From the NCBI RefSeq assembly GCF_014138435.1, contig NZ_JACJIM010000004.1:434001-498000 (forward strand): a stretch of DNA of 64,000 bases, in the 5' to 3' direction. The translations under genes were made by a program, and so were the position numbers. The DNA is from Methylobacterium fujisawaense (GTDB lineage: Bacteria > Pseudomonadota > Alphaproteobacteria > Rhizobiales > Beijerinckiaceae). Below the pieces are notes generated by a model, which made no database searches, had not been told where the DNA came from, and was given only the letters and a program-made list of their open reading frames with translations. Shown in pieces: positions 1-8,452 of the stretch (the first letter of the stretch is position 1; every line of letters starts with the position of its first letter).

Positions 1-170
1 CGCCGACCCAGCTCGACTCGCTCAGCGTCGGCACGATCACCGAGCGGCGGGTCAACGCCATGGTGGCCAAGCCCGGCGCGCTCTCCGCGAACCTCCTCGG
101 CCAGACCTTCCTGTCGCGGCTGTCCGGCTACGAGGTGCGGGGCGACCGCCTGATCCTGCGGCGTCCCTGA
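1..170 (+). CDS. Retropepsin-like aspartic protease, C-terminal fragment
   Basis: This is the 3' end of a gene that begins before the window; reading starts at base 3 and ends at the TGA at 168-170. The visible 55 residues contain the string LGQTFLSRLSGYEV followed by a short strand ending in ILRRP. That is the characteristic last segment of the TIGR02281-type clan AA (retropepsin-like) aspartic proteases common in Alphaproteobacteria, which are usually anchored in the inner membrane with the protease domain in the periplasm. The catalytic DTGA motif lies outside the window, so activity cannot be judged. It converges on dusA, with 12 bases between the two stops. Confidence 0.7.
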   Translation, partial: PTQLDSLSVGTITERRVNAMVAKPGALSANLLGQTFLSRLSGYEVRGDRLILRRP

Positions 171-182
171 CCGGCCCGCCGC

Positions 183-1202
183 TCAGGCCGCGCGGGCTTC
201 TTCGGGCGCCGCGCGGGAGACCAGCGCCACCGCCTCCCGCAGGGTCGCGAGGTCCGCCTCCGGGCGCATGCCGTGGGTCGAGAGATGGCGCCGGTAGGCC
301 CGCGCCCCCGGCCGGCCGTTGAACAGACCGAGCATGTGCCGGGTCACCGCGTGCAGCCGCTCGCCCCGGGCCAGGGCCGCTGCGATATAGGGCTCGAATG
401 TCGCGATCGCCGCGAAAGCGTCGGGGGCCGGTGCCGGCACGCCGAACAGGTCGGGATCGACACCGAGCAGCAGCGCCGGCTCGGTATAGGCGGCGCGGCC
501 GACCATCACGCCGTCGACCTCGGCGAGCCGCGCCCGCGCGGCGTCCAGGTCGCGCAGGCCGCCATTGACCGCGATCGGCAGGCCGGGCAGCCGCTGCTTC
601 AGCCGGGCCGCGCGTCCGTAATCGAGAGGCGGCACGTCCCGGTTCTCCTTGGGCGAGAGCCCCTGGAGCCAAGCCTTGCGCGCATGGACGATCAGCCCGT
701 CGACGCCCGCCGCCACCACGGCGTCGGCCAGGGTGTCGAGCGCGGCCTCGGGATCCTGGTCGTCGACGCCGATCCGGCACTTCACCGTGACCGGCACGGA
801 GACCGCCGCCTTCAGGGCGGCGACGCAGTCGCCCACCAGGGCCGGCTCGCGCATCAGGCAGGCGCCGAAGCGGCCCTCCTGCACCCGGTCCGAGGGGCAG
901 CCGACATTGAGATTGACCTCGTCGTAGCCGAAATCCGCGGCGATCCGCGCGGCCTGCGCCAAGTCCGCCGGATCCGAGCCGCCGAGCTGGACCGCCACCG
1001 GGTGCTCGACATCCGCGAAGCCGAGCAGGCGCTCCCGCGGCCCGTGCAGCACTGCGCCGGTGGTCACCATCTCGGTGTAGAGCCGGGCGCGCGCCGAGAG
1101 GGACCGGTGGAAGGCCCGGCAATGCCGGTCCGTCCAGTCCATCATCGGGGCGACGGAAAAGCGCCATCCCGCCAGTGCGCCGCGTTCGTCAGCCGCCGTC
1201 AC
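183..1202 (-). CDS. dusA: tRNA-dihydrouridine(20/20a) synthase DusA
   Basis: FMN-dependent reductase that converts uridine 20/20a in the D-loop of tRNA to dihydrouridine in the cytosol. The TIM-barrel start is clear (VAPMMDWTDRHCR), followed by the FMN and catalytic region NLNVGCPSDRVQ with the active-site Cys. The DusA-specific stretch VHARKAWLQGLSPKENR comes later and separates it from DusB and DusC. I chose the GTG at 1200-1202 (339 residues) because it leaves about 13 residues before the conserved barrel start, as in the family. A longer in-frame ATG at 1307 would add 35 arginine-rich residues with no similarity to the family. It appears to be a single-gene unit. Confidence 0.93.
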   Translation of the reverse strand: MTAADERGALAGWRFSVAPMMDWTDRHCRAFHRSLSARARLYTEMVTTGAVLHGPRERLLGFADVEHPVAVQLGGSDPADLAQAARIAADFGYDEVNLNVGCPSDRVQEGRFGACLMREPALVGDCVAALKAAVSVPVTVKCRIGVDDQDPEAALDTLADAVVAAGVDGLIVHARKAWLQGLSPKENRDVPPLDYGRAARLKQRLPGLPIAVNGGLRDLDAARARLAEVDGVMVGRAAYTEPALLLGVDPDLFGVPAPAPDAFAAIATFEPYIAAALARGERLHAVTRHMLGLFNGRPGARAYRRHLSTHGMRPEADLATLREAVALVSRAAPEEARAA

Positions 1203-1603
1203 GTTCCCAGATCCGTGCTGTGACCCGTATCCCGCCCGCCATGCGTCCCGCCGGAGGCCGCGCGTCCGGGGATCCGGCCGATGGCGCGGGAGGGCGCCGG
1301 ATACCACGGGAGGCCGCCCGGCGAAACGCCGTGCGGTGCCGGTCAGTCCGTCGCCGGCGTCGCGGCTGGCCTTTGGCTCGGTGAGGCGCGGGCTCGGTCA
1401 GGCGCGTGGTCCGGCCGGCCAGTAAATCCCTCGGCGATCGCGCCATGTCGGTGAAAACCGGGCCGCAGCATGGCTCCCATGTGCGGCAGGCATGGAATCA
1501 TTCCAATGTAAAGAAGATGATGGTCCGGTGCGGTGCCGTGAAGCATTTGATTCTGTCTCGCGCAGGTGCGTATTTTACCAATTTATATTGGGAATTAACA
1601 GAA
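1203..1603. other. Intergenic region between dusA and the chemoreceptor gene
   Basis: No convincing gene is present. The right third (about 1490-1640) is clearly richer in A and T than the surrounding DNA, and that bias continues into the first codons of the chemoreceptor gene. This suggests a promoter region or a recently acquired 5' end. The left part is ordinary GC-rich spacer containing the dusA leader. Confidence 0.6.
1547..1576 (+). promoter_or_regulatory. Putative promoter of the chemoreceptor gene
   Basis: TTGATT (1547-1552) and TATTTT (1571-1576) are separated by 18 bases in an AT-rich stretch, ending 27 bases before the ATG at 1604. Each hexamer matches the housekeeping consensus at four of six positions, so this is only a candidate. 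Confidence 0.3.
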
Positions 1604-3277
1604 ATGACTATCGGGAAAAAGGTCTTCTATATTATAGGCGGGATAATGTTGGCATTCATATCGATCGTGGGTGTGCAGGTCTCCTCCATCGGCGGAGTGA
1701 TGATGGACGGCCGCAAGGCCGCCATCCGCGCCCAGGTCGAGTCGGCCCACAGCATCGTGGCGACGTTTGCCAAGCAGGCGGAGGCCGGCGCGATGACGGC
1801 CGACGAGGCGCGGCGGCGCGCTGCCGACGCGCTGCGGGCGATGCGCTACAACGGTGGCGACTACGTCTTCGTCTATAGCTCGACCCCGGGCGATATCGGC
1901 CGCAACGTCGTGCATCCCGATCCCAAGATCGAGGGCACGCGGTCCCGCGACGACGCGGCGATGAAGAAGACCTTCGTCTGGACGATGATCCGGCACGCTC
2001 AGGAGGGCGGCGGCTTCACCGAGTACCGTTGGGCCCGCCTCGGTGAGACCGAGCCCGCGCCGAAGGTCGCCTACTCGCTCGCCTACGAGCCCTGGCAATG
2101 GGTCATCAACTCAGCCCTGTACGTGGACGACATCCACGCCTTGGACCGGGCACGGATCGTCACCACCCTGCTCTGGCTGGTCCCGCTCGCCATCGGGGTC
2201 GGGGTGGTCGGGTTTCTGCTGGCAAGCAGCATCACGCGCCCCCTGAGCGCGTTCACGGCCGCCCTGCGGCGGCTCGCAGGCGGCGAGATGGATGTCGCCA
2301 TCCCGGGGCGCGGCCGGCGCGACGAGATCGGCCAGATGGCCGAGGCCGCCGGCGTGTTCCGGGACAGCATGATCCAGGCCCAGACTCTATCGGCCGAGCA
2401 GCGGGCCGAGCAGGAGCGGCGGCAGGAGCGCGCCCACTGGGTGGAGGCGGTGACCCGCAGCTTCGATGCCGAGGCGAGCCAGTTGCTGGCGCGGGTCGAC
2501 ACCGCGGCGGCCGGGATGCGGGAAGCCTGCCGGGCGATGTCGGAGACTGCCGCGGAGGCGGCGCAGCAGGCCGGCTCGGCGGCCGGGTCTGCGCAGCAGG
2601 CGGCGGCCAACGTGCAGACGGTGGCGGCCGCCACCGAGGAGCTGTCCGCCTCGATCGGGGAGATCAGCGGCCAGGTCGCCAAGTCGGCCGAGATCGCCGG
2701 TCAGGCGGTGACGGAGGCGGAGCGGACCGACCGGCAGATCCGCGGGCTCGCCGGGGCCGCCGAGAAGATCGGGGAGGTCGTGCGGATCATCTCGGCGATC
2801 GCCGAGCAGACGAACCTCCTGGCGCTCAACGCGACCATCGAGGCGGCGCGGGCCGGCGAGTCGGGGCGGGGTTTCGCGGTGGTCGCCGCCGAGGTGAAGG
2901 GGCTGGCCGGACAGACCGCGAAGGCCACCGAGGAGATCACCGCGCAGATCGCCGCGATCCAGGGCGAGACCATGGAGGCCGTCAACGCGGTGCACGCCAT
3001 CGGCGGCACGGTCGACACGATGAACGCCATCGCCAGCGCGATCGCGGCGGCGGTCGAGCAGCAGCGGGTCGCCACGGGGCACATCTCGCAGAACATCGAC
3101 CAGGCCGCCCAGGGCACCGATTCGGTGAGCCAGAACGTGGTCTCGGCCTCATCGGCCGCGGAGGCGACGCAACGCGTGGCCGGGGAGGTCGGCGCGGCGG
3201 CCGGCGACGTCTGCCGCAGCGCCGAGGCCCTGCGGTCCGAGGTCATGCGCTTCCTCGCCGAGATGCGGGCCGCCTGA
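1604..3277 (+). CDS. Methyl-accepting chemotaxis protein with Cache sensor domain
   Basis: Inner-membrane chemoreceptor of 557 residues that would signal to CheA/CheW. It has a first membrane segment (about residues 7-29) and a periplasmic single-Cache-type domain (about 35-180) with the typical GGDYVFVY and VVHPDP strands. A second membrane segment (185-209) leads to HAMP (210-260) and a long coiled-coil signalling domain. Its hairpin tip (about 397-430) contains the near-invariant [19 protein letters not shown]. The ATG at 1604 was chosen because it starts directly before the first membrane segment; the reading frame stays open upstream but without receptor-like sequence. Its ligand cannot be deduced. 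No che genes are nearby, so it is an orphan receptor. A decayed fragment of a second receptor lies at 9773. Confidence 0.92.
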   Translation: MTIGKKVFYIIGGIMLAFISIVGVQVSSIGGVMMDGRKAAIRAQVESAHSIVATFAKQAEAGAMTADEARRRAADALRAMRYNGGDYVFVYSSTPGDIGRNVVHPDPKIEGTRSRDDAAMKKTFVWTMIRHAQEGGGFTEYRWARLGETEPAPKVAYSLAYEPWQWVINSALYVDDIHALDRARIVTTLLWLVPLAIGVGVVGFLLASSITRPLSAFTAALRRLAGGEMDVAIPGRGRRDEIGQMAEAAGVFRDSMIQAQTLSAEQRAEQERRQERAHWVEAVTRSFDAEASQLLARVDTAAAGMREACRAMSETAAEAAQQAGSAAGSAQQAAANVQTVAAATEELSASIGEISGQVAKSAEIAGQAVTEAERTDRQIRGLAGAAEKIGEVVRIISAIAEQTNLLALNATIEAARAGESGRGFAVVAAEVKGLAGQTAKATEEITAQIAAIQGETMEAVNAVHAIGGTVDTMNAIASAIAAAVEQQRVATGHISQNIDQAAQGTDSVSQNVVSASSAAEATQRVAGEVGAAAGDVCRSAEALRSEVMRFLAEMRAA

Positions 3278-3334
3278 GTGCGCGGTCGCGTCGGATGGGC
3301 ACCACCGTGGCGGATGCCCGTCCGACGCGGCGCG

Positions 3335-4210
3335 TCAGAGCACCGGCATGGCTCCCGCCACCGTGACGAGCGCACCCGACGTGTAGCTGCTCTCCTCCGA
3401 GGCCAGCATCACGTAGGCCGAGGCGAGTTCGGCCGGTTGTCCGGGGCGGCCGAACGGCACTTGGCTGCCGAAGGATTTCACCGAATCCTGGCTCATCCCG
3501 GAGGGAATGAACGGCGTCCAGATCGGCCCGGGCAGCACGCCGTTCACGCGCACGCCCGTTTCGGCGAGCAGCTGGGCGAGGCTCAGCACCATGTTGCTCA
3601 GCGCACCCTTGGTGGCGCTGTAGGCGAGGAGCGACGGCATCGGGTGCTTGGAATTCACCGAGGAGGTGAAGATCACCGAGGCGCCGGGTTTCAGATGGGC
3701 GAGGGCCGCCTTGGTCACGTAGAACGCCCCGAACACGTTGGTGCGGAAATGATCCTCGAACACGGCGTCGTCGATTCCGGCGAGGTCCGCGTTCGGCTGC
3801 TGGAACGCGCCGTTGTTGACCAGCACGTCGAGGCGCCCGAACGTCTCCACCGTGCGGGCGACGATCTGGCGCCCGTAGGCGGCGTCCTTGAGGTCGCCCG
3901 GCAGGAGCAGCGCGCGCCGTCCCGCCTTCTCGATCCACTGGGCGACCGCCTCCGCGTCGGCCTGCTCGTCCGGCAGGTAGGAGATGGCGACGTCCGCACC
4001 CTCCCGGGCGAAGGCGATGGCGACCGCGCGGCCGATGCCGGAATCGCCGCCGGTGATCAGCGCCGCCTGGCCGGTCAGCTTGCCCGAGCCCTTGTAGCTC
4101 GTCTCGCCATGGTCGGGTTCCGGCTCCATGCGCCCGGTCTTGCCGGGGAAGCTCTGGGGCTGCGCCGCGAAGGGCGGGCGGGGATACTTGTGCAGCGGAT
4201 TCGTGGTCAC
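3335..4210 (-). CDS. SDR family oxidoreductase
   Basis: NAD(P)-dependent short-chain dehydrogenase of 291 residues. It belongs to the general-stress-protein-39/YhxC-like group, which carries an N-terminal extension rich in Pro and Gln (residues 5-45, including PGKTGRMEP). The Rossmann motif TGGDSGIG is at 53-60, the NNG motif at 132-134 and the catalytic YSATK at 197-201 (Tyr197, Lys201), with a serine pair near 183-184. The GTG at 4208-4210 has a GGAG sequence about 8 bases upstream, while the longer open frame adds 64 Arg-rich residues with no family match. The substrate is unknown. It is divergent from the small membrane-protein cluster at 4401. Confidence 0.9.
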   Translation of the reverse strand: MTTNPLHKYPRPPFAAQPQSFPGKTGRMEPEPDHGETSYKGSGKLTGQAALITGGDSGIGRAVAIAFAREGADVAISYLPDEQADAEAVAQWIEKAGRRALLLPGDLKDAAYGRQIVARTVETFGRLDVLVNNGAFQQPNADLAGIDDAVFEDHFRTNVFGAFYVTKAALAHLKPGASVIFTSSVNSKHPMPSLLAYSATKGALSNMVLSLAQLLAETGVRVNGVLPGPIWTPFIPSGMSQDSVKSFGSQVPFGRPGQPAELASAYVMLASEESSYTSGALVTVAGAMPVL

Positions 4211-4400
4211 GCGTCGTCTCCGGTGGGGGGTGCCGGTCCAACCGCACGGCCTCCCGGGTGTTCCGGCGCCGCGGCGCCGCGCCCCCGTCCGGCACCGTCC
4301 GGCCCCGCCCCGCCGGGGCAACACGAGTCCGTCTGCCCGCGATGGGCCGACACAGCTCAGCAACAGGCGTTCGTCAATCTCGCTGTGAGGAGGTCCCGCC

Positions 4401-4520
4401 ATGATCGAGGTTCAGCCGGAGGATCGGGTCGCCCGCATGATCGATCGCGTCCTGCTCTACGCAGCGATGCTCTCGCTTACCTTCGGCTTGGCCACGGGCC
4501 TGTGGGGCCTGCTGCAGTGA
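4401..4520 (+). CDS. Small membrane protein (39 aa), first of three
   Basis: Unrecognised 39-residue protein with a short charged N-terminus (MIEVQPEDRVARMIDRV) followed by one predicted membrane helix (about residues 17-38). The ribosome binding site is strong (GAGGAGG about 7 bases before the ATG), which is the main reason to accept so short a gene. Its stop overlaps the GTG start of the next small gene, so the two are probably translationally coupled. No function can be assigned. Confidence 0.6.
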   Translation: MIEVQPEDRVARMIDRVLLYAAMLSLTFGLATGLWGLLQ

Positions 4521-4687
4521 GCCCGCCCCGGGATGGGGACCCGGGACAGGGATCCAAGGGGCGGATCACGGTCCGGCCCGGCCGCACATCCCTGCGGCGG
4601 TCCGGACGCGACTACACCGCCGTGGCGCTGATCGGGGCGGGGCTGACGGTGCTCGTGCTCGCGCTGCTTCTGGTCGGGATCCCGTGA
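4517..4687 (+). CDS. Small membrane protein (56 aa), second of three
   Basis: Unrecognised protein that starts at a GTG overlapping the preceding stop (GTGA arrangement). The first 32 residues are Gly-, Arg- and Pro-rich and presumably cytosolic. A hydrophobic segment (about 34-54) ends the protein in LLLVGIP. A single-pass membrane protein is the only safe statement. The frame is open far upstream, but that part is antisense to the SDR gene and was discarded. Confidence 0.5.
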   Translation: MSPPRDGDPGQGSKGRITVRPGRTSLRRSGRDYTAVALIGAGLTVLVLALLLVGIP

Positions 4688-4700
4688 GCGGACGCCGGCA

Positions 4701-4916
4701 ATGCTGCTGAACCGCGCCGTCGTCGCGGCGCTGATCGTCGCGGTCGCGGCCTTCCTGCTGTACCTCGCGGCGCTCGCCCGCGCGGCGCTGTCGCCCAACG
4801 AGTCCTACGCGGCCAGCATCGGCCTCACCCTCGACCAGTGCGTGGCCGCCCAGGACGGCCTGTCCGCCGAGGCGGCGCGCCTGTACTGCCGCAGGCCCGT
4901 GCCGAAACGCCTGTGA
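4701..4916 (+). CDS. Small membrane-anchored protein (71 aa), third of three
   Basis: Unrecognised 71-residue protein with an N-terminal membrane helix or uncleaved signal anchor (about residues 4-28). A roughly 40-residue exported tail follows, with two cysteines (in LDQC and LYC) that could form a disulfide. It begins 13 bases after the second small gene, completing a likely three-gene operon of tiny membrane proteins. Confidence 0.6.
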   Translation: MLLNRAVVAALIVAVAAFLLYLAALARAALSPNESYAASIGLTLDQCVAAQDGLSAEAARLYCRRPVPKRL

Positions 4917-5080
4917 CCGGCAGGGCTTCCGGCCTCCCGGAGGCCCCGCGTGAGTTTTCCTGACACGCCGCGTGACGACTTGGCGATTGTTCGCATGGCG
5001 CCCGAAACCTAGACTTCGGGGCGCACACCGGATCTGTCGCCGAGCCGGATCGCAGGAAATCGCACGGAAGGCCCAGCACC

Positions 5081-5506
5081 ATGGCGGACGATGCGACGAT
5101 CCGGTCCGGCCGCTGCCATTGCGGGGCTGTGCGCTTCGAGGCGGCCCTCGATGACGATCTCGCGTCGATCCGCCGGTGCACCTGCTCCTACTGCCGCATG
5201 CGCGGCGCCGTCGTCGCGATGGCGCGGCCGGGCGGGGTGAGGATCCTGCAGGGTGCGGAGGCGCTGACGACTTACCGGTTCCATACCGGGGCGGCGCAGC
5301 ATTTCTTCTGTTCCCGCTGCGGCGTCTACACACATCATCAGCGGCGGTCGGACCCGAACGTCCACGCGGTCAACGTGGCCTGCCTGGACGGGGTCAGCCC
5401 CTTCGACTTTCCGGAGGTCCCGGTGATGGACGGCGTCAATCACACGAACGACACCGGCCAGCCCACGCGGCGCGCCGGCACGCTGCGCTTCGTCCCGGCG
5501 GAGTGA
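5081..5506 (+). CDS. GFA (glutathione-dependent formaldehyde-activating enzyme-like) zinc protein
   Basis: Protein of 141 residues with the Mss4-like GFA fold, identified by its zinc ligands: CHCGAV near residue 12, CTCSYC near 34-39 and FCSRCG near 77-82. The family is named after Gfa of Paracoccus, which was reported to bind glutathione and formaldehyde. Most members are uncharacterised, and a link to formaldehyde metabolism in this probable methylotroph is inference only. It stands alone between two short spacers and converges on ureE. Confidence 0.85.
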   Translation: MADDATIRSGRCHCGAVRFEAALDDDLASIRRCTCSYCRMRGAVVAMARPGGVRILQGAEALTTYRFHTGAAQHFFCSRCGVYTHHQRRSDPNVHAVNVACLDGVSPFDFPEVPVMDGVNHTNDTGQPTRRAGTLRFVPAE

Positions 5507-5612
5507 CGGCGGCGGGCCGTCCGCGTTCCGGCGCCGGCGCAGGATTCCTGACCGGTCCTGCCTGACCGCCCCGGTCCCCGAGCGCCGCTCCGGGCCGGGC
5601 CGGGCTCAAACG

Positions 5613-6272
5613 CTAGTGATCGTGGCCGCAGCCGCAGCCCGGACCATGCACGTGGCCGTGATCGTGGGCATGATCATGGCCGTGCTTCTGGTGCCCGTGC
5701 TCGTGATCATGGCTGTGATCGTGGCTGTGGCCATGGTCGTGCGCGTGATCGTGATCATGCCCGTGACCGTGATCGTGATGATCATGGTCGTGATGAGCGT
5801 GGGCATGATGATCGTGCCCGTGATCGTGCCCGCAGGTGCTGTGATCGTGGGCGGCGTGCTCGGGCCGGAAGGCGCGGGAGACCGGGGTCGCGACGCAGCC
5901 CTGCCCGCGGACCAGCTCGGCCGCGGCGGGTGTCGCCGGCACGTAGAGCACGTCCGCGCCGATCTCGGCATCCACGTGGCTGCCGCCGAGCTGCCAGGCC
6001 AGGCGCAGCAGGCGGGCCGGATTCTCGGCGCGCACCTCCAGGAGATCCTCGGCGGCCGCCCGCACGGCGACGAGCCGGCCGTCGTCGAGGCGCAGGGCGT
6101 CGCCGTCCTCGAGCGCCGCCGCCTTGGTGAGCGCGACGTCGAAGCCGAGACCGCCCTCGGCGACCAGGGGTCCCGTGACGGCATCCCGGGCCGCGCGGTC
6201 GAGGGTCACCGTGTCGGCGACGCGGTCGGCGCGCACCGCGGCCCGGCGGACGATCGTGGTGGCTGTCGGCAT
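5613..6272 (-). CDS. ureE: Urease accessory protein UreE with long histidine-rich tail
   Basis: Nickel metallochaperone that delivers nickel for urease maturation in the cytosol. Residues 1-140 match UreE: an N-terminal peptide-binding domain and a C-terminal metal domain with LAWQLGGSHVDAEI, where the central His matches the conserved metal-binding His of the usual GNRH loop. Residues about 143-219 form an extreme His/Asp/Gly tail with about 36 histidines in fewer than 80 residues, ending in GCGCGHDH. The ATG at 6272 has GAGG upstream; a second ATG at 6287 would add five residues but lacks a ribosome binding site. No ureDABCFG genes are in the window, so it is an orphan here. Confidence 0.88.
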   Translation of the reverse strand: MPTATTIVRRAAVRADRVADTVTLDRAARDAVTGPLVAEGGLGFDVALTKAAALEDGDALRLDDGRLVAVRAAAEDLLEVRAENPARLLRLAWQLGGSHVDAEIGADVLYVPATPAAAELVRGQGCVATPVSRAFRPEHAAHDHSTCGHDHGHDHHAHAHHDHDHHDHGHGHDHDHAHDHGHSHDHSHDHEHGHQKHGHDHAHDHGHVHGPGCGCGHDH

Positions 6273-6516
6273 GGGACCCTCGGACATGGTGCCGGACTGA
6301 TGCCGGACGTGGTGCCGGATAGGGGGCTACGGCATCCCGGCCGGAGCACCGCCTCGGAACCGTGGCATAGGGCGAGACGGGAACCCGACGCAACTCGTCT
6401 CGCGGCCGATGGAACCTTAGCCGTATGGCCGGCATTCCTTTCCTGCTAAGCTCGACGCGATCCGCAACGATCACGGCCACCGGCCGGACCGGATTCACAA
6501 GGGAGTTCTGGGGACC

Positions 6517-6786
6517 ATGAAGAAGCTGACGGCAGCCGCCCTCGCCACCATCGCCGCCCTCTCGCTCGCCGGCTGCAACACCCCGGAAGACCGGGCTCTG
6601 GGCGGTGCGGGCCTCGGCGCCCTGACCGGTGCGGCGATCGGTGCGGCGGCCACCGGCCGCGCGGGCGGTGCCCTGGCGGGTGCCGCGATCGGCGGCGCCG
6701 GCGGTGCCATCGTGGGCGCCTCGACCGCGCCGCGCTGCCCCTACGGCACCTATCGCGACGCCTACGGCAACGTCTACTGCCGCTAA
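6517..6786 (+). CDS. Glycine-zipper lipoprotein
   Basis: Putative outer-membrane-associated lipoprotein of 89 residues. It has a signal peptide with lipobox LAGC (Cys20), a glycine-zipper region (about residues 28-69) of repeated GAxIG/GAGG motifs, and a short C-terminal tail with two cysteines (PRCPYGTYRDAYGNVYC). Members of this group are small, abundant and of unknown function. GGGA lies about 13 bases before the ATG. A GC-rich hairpin follows the stop. Confidence 0.75.
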   Translation: MKKLTAAALATIAALSLAGCNTPEDRALGGAGLGALTGAAIGAAATGRAGGALAGAAIGGAGGAIVGASTAPRCPYGTYRDAYGNVYCR

Positions 6787-6803
6787 GCGAGACTGAGCTG
6801 GGC

Positions 6804-6829
6804 GGGCCGGGCGCGTCCCGGCCCTTCCT
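6804..6829 (+). terminator. Hairpin terminator after the glycine-zipper lipoprotein
   Basis: A perfect 8-bp stem (GGGCCGGG / CCCGGCCC) with a 5-base loop lies 17 bases after the stop codon and is followed by TTCCTC. The stem is strong, but the T tract is poor. Confidence 0.5.
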
Positions 6830-6942
6830 CGCGGCGTGCGGAGGGTCTATCCCGTCGCTCGGCCGGGCCTGTCCCGGTGCCGGAACCCCGCCGCCCCGAT
6901 GACAGAGCCGAGCCGAGGATCAGCGCCGAGACCGGGCCGCCC

Positions 6943-7683
6943 ATGAGCCAGGCGACCAAGTCCCAGGGCGTCTGGGGGAAGCTCGGCGGTGCCGGCATCG
7001 GCCTCGCGATCGGCGGTCCGCTCGGGGCCCTGATCGGAGGGGTCGCGGGCCACTTCCTGCTGGACCGGGTCGGCGCACCCTTCGGGCGGACGCCGCGCGA
7101 CGTCGTGTTCACCACCGGACTCGTGGCGCTCGCCGCCAAGATGGCGAAATCCGACGGCGTCGTGCTGCCGTCTGAGGTCGAGGCCTTCGGCCGGGTGATT
7201 CAGGTGGAGCCGTCCGCGCGGGCGGGCGTGGAGCGCCTGTTCGATCTCGCCAAGAAGACCACGAGCGGCTTCGAGGCCTACGCGCACCAGCTTGCGACCA
7301 CCTTCGGCGACGAGCCGGCGCTGCTGGAGGACGTGCTCGACGGCCTGTTCCAGATCGCCGGCGCCGACGGGGCCCTCCACGAGGCCGAGGAGCGCTACCT
7401 GCGCGCGGTCTCGGGAATCTTCGGCTTCGATGAGGTGGCGTTCCGGCGCATCGCCGCCCGGCACGTGCGGCTCCCGGACGATCCCTACGGCGTCCTCGGG
7501 CTCGACCGGGAGGCGGACGATGCCGCCGTGAAGGCGCGCCACCGCGCGCTGGTCGCCGAGCACCACCCGGATCGGGCGCTCGCCCGCGGCCTGCCGACGG
7601 AGGCGGTGGCCATCGCCACGCGGCGCCTCGCCGCGATCAACGCGGCCTACGACCGGATCGCGCAGGAGCGCGGGCTGCGGTGA
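6943..7683 (+). CDS. TerB-like and J-domain protein (DjlA-like co-chaperone)
   Basis: Protein of 246 residues in DjlA order: a short hydrophobic glycine-rich N-terminus (10-40) that may insert in the membrane, a TerB-like helical domain (about 55-170) and a C-terminal J domain (about 180-246) with HPD at 208-210. J domains stimulate DnaK-type Hsp70. The ATG at 6943 is preferred because the extra upstream 22 residues are Pro/Arg-rich and unlike the family. Its stop overlaps the GTG start of the amidase gene, so the two are probably co-translated. That pairing hints at, but does not prove, a role in the cell envelope. Confidence 0.85.
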   Translation: MSQATKSQGVWGKLGGAGIGLAIGGPLGALIGGVAGHFLLDRVGAPFGRTPRDVVFTTGLVALAAKMAKSDGVVLPSEVEAFGRVIQVEPSARAGVERLFDLAKKTTSGFEAYAHQLATTFGDEPALLEDVLDGLFQIAGADGALHEAEERYLRAVSGIFGFDEVAFRRIAARHVRLPDDPYGVLGLDREADDAAVKARHRALVAEHHPDRALARGLPTEAVAIATRRLAAINAAYDRIAQERGLR

Positions 7684-8435
7684 GCCTCATCCCCGATACG
7701 CCCCTCGCCCGCCGCGTCGCGCCCTCGCCGAACCACGGAGCCCGGCGCGCGGGGCCGCTCGACATGCTGGTCCTGCATTACACCGGCATGGACAGCGGGG
7801 CCGCCGCGCTGGCGCGGCTGCGCGACCCGCTGAGCGAGGTCTCGGCCCACTATCTCGTGTTCGAGGATGGCGGCATCGTCCAGATGGTGCCGGAGGCTCG
7901 CCGGGCCTGGCATGCCGGCGCCGGGGCCTGGAAGGGCGAGACCGATATCAATACCCGCTCCATCGGGATCGAGATCGTCCATCCGGGCCATGCCGGCGGC
8001 CTGCCGTCCTACCCGGACGCGCAGATCGAAGCGGTGATCGCCCTGGCCCGGGACATCATCGGCCGCTGGCCGATCCCGCCGGAGCGGGTGCTCGGCCATT
8101 CCGACATCGCACCCGAACGCAAGGAGGATCCGGGCGAGACCTTCCCCTGGAGCCGGCTCGCGGCGGCGGGGGTGGGCCATTACGTGCCCCCGGCCCGCCT
8201 CCAGGACGGCCGGTTCTTCGCGCGGGGCGATGCCGGCCAGCCCGTCGAGGCGCTTCAGGCAATGATCGCACTCTACGGCTACGACCAGCCGGTGACGGGC
8301 CTGTTCGACGCGCGCACCCAGGCGGTGATCACCGCGTTCCAGCGTCATTTCCGTCCGGCACGGGTGGATGGCGTCGCCGACGCCTCCACCATCACCACCC
8401 TGCGCGACCTGATCGCGGCCCTGCCGGCGGCCTGA
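7680..8435 (+). CDS. N-acetylmuramoyl-L-alanine amidase with peptidoglycan-binding domain
   Basis: Amidase_2-type zinc amidase of 251 residues, similar to AmiD, that cleaves the bond between MurNAc and L-Ala in peptidoglycan or released muropeptides. Zinc ligands are visible: His33 in LHYTG, a second His (RAWHAG or GHSD region) and the C-terminal SDIAPERKEDPG motif. Residues about 185-251 form a PG_binding_1 domain (QPVEALQAMIALYGY onward). No signal peptide is evident, so it may act on cytosolic muropeptides or be exported in another way. It begins at a GTG overlapping the stop of the TerB/J gene. Confidence 0.9.
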   Translation: MSLIPDTPLARRVAPSPNHGARRAGPLDMLVLHYTGMDSGAAALARLRDPLSEVSAHYLVFEDGGIVQMVPEARRAWHAGAGAWKGETDINTRSIGIEIVHPGHAGGLPSYPDAQIEAVIALARDIIGRWPIPPERVLGHSDIAPERKEDPGETFPWSRLAAAGVGHYVPPARLQDGRFFARGDAGQPVEALQAMIALYGYDQPVTGLFDARTQAVITAFQRHFRPARVDGVADASTITTLRDLIAALPAA

Positions 8436-8452
8436 GGACCGCCGGTCCCGCC

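Noticed and set aside
5616..5870. Repetitive GTGATCGTG tract as a CRISPR-like or microsatellite array
   Set aside because: It simply encodes the His/Asp/Gly tail of UreE; the units are irregular and in frame.
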